Origin: Candidatus Acidiferrales bacterium
GTDB lineage: Bacteria; Acidobacteriota; Terriglobia; Acidoferrales; UBA7541
Assembly: GCA_030043155.1 (NCBI GenBank)
Contig: JASHYE010000341.1
Span: 1-5,514 of the forward strand
DNA length: 5,514 nucleotides
Direction: 5' to 3'
Below the pieces are notes generated by a model, which saw nothing but the letters and a program-made list of their open reading frames with translations, ran no database searches and was not told where the DNA came from. The position numbers and the translations under genes were made by a program. Below, piece by piece: positions 1-3,603 of the stretch; position 1 is the stretch's first letter, and each line of letters begins with the position of its first letter.

Positions 1-377
1 GTTCCCAGCCAGACCAAATGGGAAGCGATGCGTGTAAATTCTGTAAGCAGCACTCGGATGTATTGCGCGCGCTTTGGCACTTCGATCCCCGCCAGTTTTT
101 CTACCGCCAGGCAATAGCCGAGATTGTTCGAGAGATTGGCGAGGTAATCCATCCGATCTGTCAGCGGAATGCACTGCGAATAGGTGAGCTTTTCGAAGTT
201 CTTCTCAATGCCGGTATGCAAATAACCGATCACCGGCTCAGCTTTCAGCACAATTTCGCCGTCCAGTTCCAGAATGACGCGCAGAACACCGTGAGTGGAT
301 GGGTGCTGCGGCCCCATATTGAGAACCATGGTGCGGCTCTCAGGCGCGACTTGGAAAGTATCGGCGATGCCCGCCAT
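1..377 (-). CDS. nuoD: NADH-quinone oxidoreductase subunit D (49-kDa subunit), N-terminal part, runs off the window
   Basis: This encodes the NuoD subunit of respiratory complex I. NuoD sits in the hydrophilic arm at the junction with the membrane and forms much of the quinone pocket. The minus strand reads 125 codons from an ATG before the window edge cuts the gene; the whole protein is normally about 400 residues. The start of the conserved core, [17 protein letters not shown], lies at residues 17-33. The family quinone-site pair is present as His29 (in HPSTHG) and Tyr78 (in DRMDY). Their spacing of 49 matches His38/Tyr87 of the Thermus subunit, as I recall it. GYLHTGIEK (51-59) and LAVEKL are also typical. 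The ATG shares one base with the nuoC stop (TGATG), and a GGAGG at 388-392 lies 10 bases upstream inside nuoC. Translation is therefore probably coupled to nuoC. Identity is very secure; only the C-terminal two thirds is unseen. Confidence 0.97.
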   Translation of the reverse strand, partial: MAGIADTFQVAPESRTMVLNMGPQHPSTHGVLRVILELDGEIVLKAEPVIGYLHTGIEKNFEKLTYSQCIPLTDRMDYLANLSNNLGYCLAVEKLAGIEVPKRAQYIRVLLTEFTRIASHLVWLG

Positions 378-853
378 CAGCGATAGCCCTCCACCGGATA
401 ATCTTTGCGATGCGGATGGCCTTCCCAGTCGTCGGGCATCAGTATGCGAGTCAGGTTCGGATGGCCCTCGAATTTCACGCCCATCAAATCCCAGGCTTCG
501 CGTTCGTGCCAGTTAGCGGTGGGCCAGATGTTGGTCACGGTAGGAACTGTAGGATCTTTGCTGGTGACCCTAACTTTCAGGCGCAGGCGTTCTCGTTTGC
601 TGATGCTCACGAGATGATAGTTGACTTCAAAGCGCGGCTCGATAGGGAAGCGGTCAACCGGAGTGATATCGGAAAGAAAAGCAAAATCCAATTCGGAATC
701 GGACTTGAGAAGTTCGCAAGCAGCGATCAGGCGGTTTCGCGGCAGAACAACCGTGGTCTCGCCGCGAAAATAGATTACTTCAGCGATTCCCTGTGGATCG
801 CGATCCTTCAGTTTGCGTACTGCCAGCGGGCTATCTTGTTGCTCTGATTCCAC
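377..853 (-). CDS. nuoC: NADH-quinone oxidoreductase subunit C (30-kDa subunit)
   Basis: This is a 158-aa NuoC, a peripheral-arm subunit of complex I that packs against NuoD and NuoB. It has no cofactor of its own. The diagnostic C-terminal block is complete. It includes [19 protein letters not shown] at about 114-132, followed by [19 protein letters not shown] and a short tail to Arg158. It is a separate protein, not the NuoCD fusion of E. coli. The start is a GTG. An in-frame TAA lies six codons upstream with no ATG between, so GTG at 853 is the only ordinary start. Its Shine-Dalgarno is weak (CGGGA about 9 bases upstream). It follows nuoA after 65 bases with no nuoB between, and overlaps nuoD by one base. 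The product call is firm; the start is likely but rests on elimination. Confidence 0.95.
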   Translation of the reverse strand: MESEQQDSPLAVRKLKDRDPQGIAEVIYFRGETTVVLPRNRLIAACELLKSDSELDFAFLSDITPVDRFPIEPRFEVNYHLVSISKRERLRLKVRVTSKDPTVPTVTNIWPTANWHEREAWDLMGVKFEGHPNLTRILMPDDWEGHPHRKDYPVEGYR

Positions 854-883
854 TCTTATGAATCCCGTTTATGGCGTCAGAAT

Positions 884-899
884 GCCCGCCGAAGCAGGC
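884..899 (-). promoter_or_regulatory. Intercistronic stem-loop with UUCG tetraloop between nuoA and nuoC
   Basis: Read on the minus strand, GCCTGC-TTCG-GCGGGC can form a six-pair stem with one U-G wobble. It is closed by C-G around UUCG, the exceptionally stable cUUCGg tetraloop. It begins 20 bases after the nuoA stop and ends 30 bases before the nuoC start. No T-run follows, so it does not look like an intrinsic terminator. A role in transcript processing or protection, or in setting the nuoA:nuoC expression ratio, is inference. The structure itself can be read directly. Confidence 0.45.
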
Positions 900-918
900 T
901 CTGCAAGAAGAAGCTATT

Positions 919-1287
919 TCACTTCCACTCCAACGCGCCATTCTTCCATAAATAAATGTAACCCACCACCAGAATGACGATGTACAGAACCATCTCCACG
1001 AAACCAAACACGCTCAACTTCTTGAATACAATGGCCCAGGGATAAAGAAAAATCGCCTCGATGTCAAACAAGATGAAGATCATAGCGACCATATAAAAGT
1101 GAACGGAGAAAGGCTCGCGCGCGTCTCCCGTAGGGCGAATTCCGCACTCGTAGGGTTGATCTTTTGCGCGCGATTTCAGGTGCCGGCCGACCACCGAGGA
1201 GGCAATAATCAAAACCGCGGCAAGTCCCGCGGCAAGCAGGAACATCAACAGCAGTGGCGCATACGCATCGAGGTAGCTTCCGCTCAT
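919..1287 (-). CDS. nuoA: NADH-quinone oxidoreductase subunit A, membrane subunit
   Basis: This is a 122-aa NuoA (ND3 homologue), a complex I membrane subunit at the junction with the hydrophilic arm. Three hydrophobic helices can be seen, at about 9-33, 62-86 and 92-114. The loop between helices 1 and 2 holds the family signature YECGIRPTG (47-54), including the conserved loop cysteine Cys49. Helix 2 contains FDIEAIFLYPWA (74-85) with the conserved acidic pair Asp75/Glu77. The protein ends YLWKNGALEWK, typical of a full-length subunit. It is the first gene of the visible nuo operon and has a good promoter immediately upstream. I see no Shine-Dalgarno before the ATG (sequence GCATAGAAAATG), which fits a near-leaderless transcript. 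Its usual neighbour nuoB is absent downstream. Confidence 0.96.
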   Translation of the reverse strand: MSGSYLDAYAPLLLMFLLAAGLAAVLIIASSVVGRHLKSRAKDQPYECGIRPTGDAREPFSVHFYMVAMIFILFDIEAIFLYPWAIVFKKLSVFGFVEMVLYIVILVVGYIYLWKNGALEWK

Positions 1288-1298
1288 TTTCTATGCAC

Positions 1299-1307
1299 TG
1301 CTATAAT
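1299..1307 (+). promoter_or_regulatory. Predicted extended -10 promoter for the plus-strand thiS unit
   Basis: The plus strand reads TGCTATAAT, a perfect extended -10 (TGN then TATAAT). No convincing -35 is present 16-18 bases upstream, which is tolerated by extended -10 promoters. A start near 1314 would precede the small ORF at 1332 and the gene at 1400. It shares bases 1303-1307 with the -10 of the nuoA promoter on the other strand, so the two may compete for polymerase. Confidence 0.5.
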
Positions 1308-1332
1308 ATCGAGGCGGCGTTCTCTGAGTCAA
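1303..1332 (-). promoter_or_regulatory. Predicted sigma-70 type promoter of the nuo operon
   Basis: On the minus strand, TTGACT (1332-1327) is followed after exactly 18 bases by TATTAT (1308-1303), matching the -35 and -10 consensus at 5/6 each. The nuoA ATG begins 15 bases after the -10 box, so transcription starting the usual 6-8 bases downstream would leave a leader of only about 7-9 nt. This agrees with the missing Shine-Dalgarno. The -10 box overlaps that of a divergent plus-strand promoter. Confidence 0.6.
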
Positions 1333-1403
1333 TGAACACGAGAGATATTTTTGCGTCTCAATTCGGGCAGCAAAATTTGGAACGGGGATTATCCGGCAAA
1401 TGA
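1332..1403 (+). CDS. Possible 23-codon leader ORF
   Basis: An ATG at 1332 opens a 23-codon frame beginning MNTRDIFASQF and ending RGLSGK. Its TGA overlaps the ATG of the next gene as ATGA (1400-1403). Placement just downstream of the predicted promoter and the exact stop/start overlap suggest a translated leader that couples ribosomes into the 213-aa gene. The peptide has no recognisable domain, no run of identical codons suggesting attenuation, and no membrane helix. The best ribosome-binding candidate (GAGGCGG at 1311-1317) is rather far from the start. It could be chance; a frame this short carries little statistical weight. Confidence 0.3.
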   Translation: MNTRDIFASQFGQQNLERGLSGK

Positions 1404-2041
1404 GCCTGGGATTCAATTCGGATGTGCCAGTCGGGAACGATGTTTTTCACGTCCAGACCGAGAATTACGGCGAGCCGCAATACACCATCGTGACGCTCGT
1501 TTATCATCGCGGGCGGATTCTGCACCGGCGGAACTCAAACTATTCCGATCTGATTGCCGCAGCGCGACTCTCAGAAGAGTCTGTGAACGGCAGGGTGGAA
1601 GATCAGCACCGTTCGGTCATTGAAGAAATTCGGAGAGGCGCGATTTCTATTCCATCAGGATCTGTGCCGTTGAATAGTTCAGGCTCGCAGGGCATCCAAG
1701 TGCGTTTGCGTAACGCCGGTTCGTGGTTTTCTGCGGGCCAAGCGAGCCTCGATCTTGAGGTGATCCAGCGAAAGGGTAGCACACCCGTCAAAGGAGCTAC
1801 GGTTGAGGCTTTTCTGACAGGATCAAAAGCCGGGGCCCAATGCGAAGCCGAAACCGGGACCGATGGCCTGGCGCGGATTCAATTTGCGGTCCCAAACGCA
1901 GCGGCAAATGGCGCAGAGCTTGTGATTCGAGCTCGTGCTGGAGAGTCGCAAGCGACGGATGAGATTCGCTTCGTCCTGCGGCCAAAACAACCAGGTCCCA
2001 CGAAAACCCCGAAAAATATAGCGAAGCAAGAGCCGGAATGA
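1400..2041 (+). CDS. Conserved-looking protein of unknown function with C-terminal beta-sandwich-like domain
   Basis: This is a 213-aa protein whose function I do not recognise. The N-terminal part (about 1-80: SLGFNSDV, FHVQTENYG, IVTLVYHRGRIL, then a charged helix around RVEDQHRSVIEEIRRG) resembles, from memory, an uncharacterised domain found in acidobacterial and deltaproteobacterial proteins. After a Ser/Gly-rich linker (about 86-100) comes a strand-rich segment (about 117-194), with VKGATVEAFLTG, ETGTDGLARIQF and ELVIRARAG. This looks like an Ig-like or carboxypeptidase-regulatory-like fold. The end is a Pro/Lys-rich tail. There is no signal peptide or membrane helix, so a cytosolic location is inferred. 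The ATG at 1400 is chosen because conserved-looking sequence begins at once; GGGGA lies 11 bases upstream. Its TGA overlaps the thiS ATG (ATGA, 2038-2041), so the two are probably translated together. Confidence 0.8.
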   Translation: MSLGFNSDVPVGNDVFHVQTENYGEPQYTIVTLVYHRGRILHRRNSNYSDLIAAARLSEESVNGRVEDQHRSVIEEIRRGAISIPSGSVPLNSSGSQGIQVRLRNAGSWFSAGQASLDLEVIQRKGSTPVKGATVEAFLTGSKAGAQCEAETGTDGLARIQFAVPNAAANGAELVIRARAGESQATDEIRFVLRPKQPGPTKTPKNIAKQEPE

Positions 2042-2244
2042 TTGTAGTTGTTATCAATGGAGAGTCGCGCGAGATTCCGGATGGCCTGAACGTTCTTGAC
2101 ATGCTCAGCCATCTCGGACTTGCGGCGAATCGGGTTGCCATTGAGCGCAATCGCGACATCCTTCCGCGTGCCCAATGGCGGCAAACTCTGGTAGAGGCCA
2201 ACGATTCTTATGAGATCGTGCAGTTTGTGGGCGGGGGCAGTTGA
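2038..2244 (+). CDS. thiS: Sulfur-carrier protein ThiS (ubiquitin-like) for thiamine thiazole synthesis
   Basis: This is a 68-aa beta-grasp protein of the ThiS/MoaD family. ThiS carries sulfur as a C-terminal thiocarboxylate, made by ThiF-type adenylation, and hands it to thiazole synthase ThiG. The pattern MIVVVINGESREIPDG at the start, then NVLDMLSHLGL, VAIERNRDILPRAQW and YEIVQFVGGG, is typical of ThiS rather than MoaD. The start is fixed by the family N-terminus, with AAGAG (2028-2032) five bases upstream inside the preceding gene. One oddity is a serine after the glycines (GGGS), whereas active ThiS normally ends in Gly-Gly. No thiG, thiF, thiO or thiE is in the window; the partner gene is instead the unknown protein upstream. 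The family is secure; thiamine rather than another sulfur-transfer pathway is likely but not proven. Confidence 0.88.
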   Translation: MIVVVINGESREIPDGLNVLDMLSHLGLAANRVAIERNRDILPRAQWRQTLVEANDSYEIVQFVGGGS

Positions 2245-2264
2245 GTCGAAGCATCTCTTGGAAG

Positions 2265-2283
2265 GCAAATTCTTAGGATTTGC
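2265..2283 (+). terminator. Possible weak terminator hairpin after thiS
   Basis: GCAAAT (2265-2270) and ATTTGC (2278-2283) are exact inverted repeats around a 7-base loop, starting 20 bases after the thiS stop. The stem is AT-rich. The nearest T-run (GTTTT, 2290-2294) is several bases downstream rather than adjacent, so termination would be weak. It is the only candidate between thiS and ridA. Confidence 0.25.
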
Positions 2284-2308
2284 TGGTCGTGTTTTCCGAC
2301 ATTAGAAT
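2280..2308 (+). promoter_or_regulatory. Candidate promoter for the exported RidA gene
   Basis: TTGCTG (2280-2285), a 17-base spacer and TAGAAT (2303-2308) give a moderate -35/-10 pair, with a 5/6 match in the -10 box. A start near 2315 would give a leader of about 30 nt that includes the AAAGGAG site. Its -35 overlaps the downstream arm of the hairpin after thiS. Confidence 0.35.
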
Positions 2309-2333
2309 CCCGGCCAGACAATCCAGGTCTGTC

Positions 2334-2340
2334 AAAGGAG
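2334..2340 (+). promoter_or_regulatory. Strong Shine-Dalgarno of the RidA-family gene
   Basis: AAAGGAG lies four bases before the ATG at 2345. It is the clearest ribosome binding site in the window and fixes the start that includes the signal peptide. Confidence 0.75.
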
Positions 2341-2344
2341 CGCT

Positions 2345-2800
2345 ATGAAGATCTTCTGTGTACTCACGTTGCTTTTTCTTCCTGTCACAGCGTGGAGTCA
2401 GCAAACTGGGCGGCTACACCTACAATCGGAATTGGCGCACGAGCAGAATTTGCCGTTCAGCAGCGGCGTCGTTGCCGGAGACGTTCTGTACATCGCGGGA
2501 ACGACGGGAGTAAACCCGAAGGCTGCGCGTCCCACCAGTGCGGCAGCGGAGGCTCGCGTCGTGATGGACCAAATCAAGCAAGTTGTCGAAGAGGCAGGCA
2601 TGACGATGGACGACATTGTTTCAGTGCAAGTCTTCTGCCCGAATTTGGCAGACTATGATGCGTTCAATGGGGTTTACAGAACCTATTTTCATGGCGACTA
2701 TCCCGCGCGGGCTTTTGTTGGTGTTGACAAGCTTCTGTTCGGAGCGCGGTACGAGGTAATGGGGATAGCGGTTCGCCGCCGGCACGAAAGCAATCGTTAG
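2345..2800 (+). CDS. Exported RidA/YjgF/UK114-family protein
   Basis: This is a 151-aa protein with an N-terminal secretion signal. Lys2 is followed by a hydrophobic stretch (3-16), and the likely cleavage is after AWS (18). The mature part is a single RidA domain. RidA proteins are trimeric enamine/imine deaminases that remove reactive intermediates of PLP enzymes; many paralogues have other or unknown roles. The active-site arginine (RidA Arg105) is Arg122 in YPARAFV, and the Glu120 equivalent is Glu137 in RYEVMG. The Cys107 position is Phe124. SSGVVAGDVLYIAG (39-52) and the helix VVMDQIKQVVEEAGM are typical. The start is set by AAAGGAG four bases upstream. Because classic RidA substrates are cytosolic, an exported copy probably acts on something else; that is inference. 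It is separated from thiS by 100 bases and converges on ribA. Confidence 0.9.
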   Translation: MKIFCVLTLLFLPVTAWSQQTGRLHLQSELAHEQNLPFSSGVVAGDVLYIAGTTGVNPKAARPTSAAAEARVVMDQIKQVVEEAGMTMDDIVSVQVFCPNLADYDAFNGVYRTYFHGDYPARAFVGVDKLLFGARYEVMGIAVRRRHESNR

Positions 2801-2830
2801 CGGTAGCACCGGCTGAGAATCGAGAGATTC
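2801..2830. terminator. Small hairpins in the convergent ridA-ribA gap
   Basis: GAATC-GAGA-GATTC (2817-2830) is a perfect 5-bp stem with a GNRA-type loop on the plus strand. Just before it, a GGT/ACC stem (2802-2810) closes around AGC and can extend outward with one bulged G. No T-run follows on either strand, so efficient intrinsic termination is doubtful. Their position between two converging stops suggests a shared end region. Confidence 0.3.
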
Positions 2831-2835
2831 GCAAG

Positions 2836-3522
2836 TCAGTCGAGCAAGTGGCCCATTTTCGTTTTTTTGATTCGCAGGTACGCGCGCGAATGTCGGCTCG
2901 TGAGCGGCCGGCAAGGAACACGTTCGACGACGCTGATTCCCGCGCGCTCGAGTTGCGTTACCTTATCTGGGTTATTTGACATCAACTTTACCGCCGTTAC
3001 GCCCAGCGCTTTGAGGGCATCCGCGCAAAATTTGTAGTCTCGGTGATCGGCTTCGAATCCCAATTTCCGGTTTGCGTCGACTGTATCGAAGCCGCGGTCC
3101 TGCAATTCGTATGCTTTCAGTTTGTTCATCAACCCGATGCCGCGGCCTTCCTGGGGCAGGTAGAGAACGATTCCTGACTTCGCGCGGGCTGTTTCGCGCA
3201 AAGCCATTTCCAACTGCGCGCGGCAGTCGCATCGCTCAGAATGAAAAACGTCGCCAGTAAGACATTGCGAATGAATGCGTACCAACGGGGCTTCGCCTTT
3301 GCGAACTTTGCCATGCAGCAAGATCACGGCGCTTTCCGGTTCGCGAGTCAAGCTGAGCTTCTGAGGCGCCTCCATTCCTATGATTGTGAATGGGCCATAT
3401 GCGGTCGGAAATTTCGCGCGCGCGACAATGCGCGGTGCGTTGCTCTTGCTGGTGATCTGCTTGCGCCGCACAGATCTTTCCCTGGCACGCCTCTTTTTGA
3501 TCCTGGGTCTATGTTGAGGCAT
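2836..3522 (-). CDS. ribA: GTP cyclohydrolase II (riboflavin biosynthesis), stand-alone
   Basis: This enzyme opens and deformylates GTP to give the pyrimidine precursor of riboflavin, FMN and FAD. From the ATG at 3522 it is 228 aa. The zinc ligands are Cys87, Cys98 and Cys100 (HSQCLTGDVFHSERCDC). The GTP-binding loop is YLPQEGRGIGL (121-131). The catalytic Tyr138 (KLKAYELQD) and Arg161 (DHRDY) have the same spacing as E. coli RibA Tyr105/Arg128. The C-terminus ends KMGHLLD, as in complete RibA. There is no fused DHBP synthase (RibB) domain. Residues 1-40 are an unusual Arg/Lys-rich tail (for example RIKKRRARERSVRRK) before the core. A longer frame from GTG at 3591 (251 aa) exists. I prefer the ATG because a perfect extended -10 lies between the two starts and the GTG has no Shine-Dalgarno. 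The gene follows the kinase in the same direction. No other rib gene and no FMN riboswitch is visible. Confidence 0.95.
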   Translation of the reverse strand: MPQHRPRIKKRRARERSVRRKQITSKSNAPRIVARAKFPTAYGPFTIIGMEAPQKLSLTREPESAVILLHGKVRKGEAPLVRIHSQCLTGDVFHSERCDCRAQLEMALRETARAKSGIVLYLPQEGRGIGLMNKLKAYELQDRGFDTVDANRKLGFEADHRDYKFCADALKALGVTAVKLMSNNPDKVTQLERAGISVVERVPCRPLTSRHSRAYLRIKKTKMGHLLD

Positions 3523-3534
3523 TTTGACTGCGAA

Positions 3535-3543
3535 ATTATAGCA
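3535..3543 (-). promoter_or_regulatory. Predicted extended -10 promoter of ribA
   Basis: The minus strand reads TGCTATAAT, a perfect extended -10, ending 12 bases before the ribA ATG. The -35 position at 17-base spacing (AAGACC) is poor. A start 6-8 bases downstream would leave a leader of only about 5 nt, consistent with the absence of a Shine-Dalgarno. The wider match CTGCTATAATTTCG differs by one base from the plus-strand site at 1297-1310. Confidence 0.5.
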
Positions 3544-3603
3544 GGATTCAGTGCGCGGTCTTTGCGACGTGCTCTGAACGGCCGATGTCACCGAAAATGG
3601 TTA

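Noticed and set aside
18..386. 122-codon plus-strand frame at the left edge
   Set aside because: It is antisense to nuoD, which is clear from the HPSTHG and DRMDY motifs on the minus strand.
410..847. 145-codon plus-strand frame opposite nuoC
   Set aside because: It is a mirror of nuoC, whose identity is certain; there is no ribosome binding site or domain.
1797..2268. Minus-strand frames of 129 and 134 codons opposite thiS and the unknown gene
   Set aside because: They are low-complexity Arg/Ser-rich translations antisense to a recognisable thiS; no domain and no start signals.
2811..2818. GGCTGAGA, resembling the conserved core of a TPP riboswitch
   Set aside because: None of the other conserved TPP aptamer segments is nearby, and it lies between two convergent stops, not upstream of a gene. 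Chance match.
2621..2921. Minus-strand frames of 85-97 codons across the ridA-ribA junction
   Set aside because: They overlap the ends of two well-supported genes in other frames and show no family features.
3523..3591. GTG start at 3591 for RibA (251 aa)
   Set aside because: It has no Shine-Dalgarno, the added 23 residues are not family-like, and a perfect extended -10 lies between it and the ATG. It is kept only as an alternative.
3523..3603. Possible FMN riboswitch before ribA
   Set aside because: Only 81 bases are available and none of the conserved FMN aptamer segments is present; a simple promoter explains the region.
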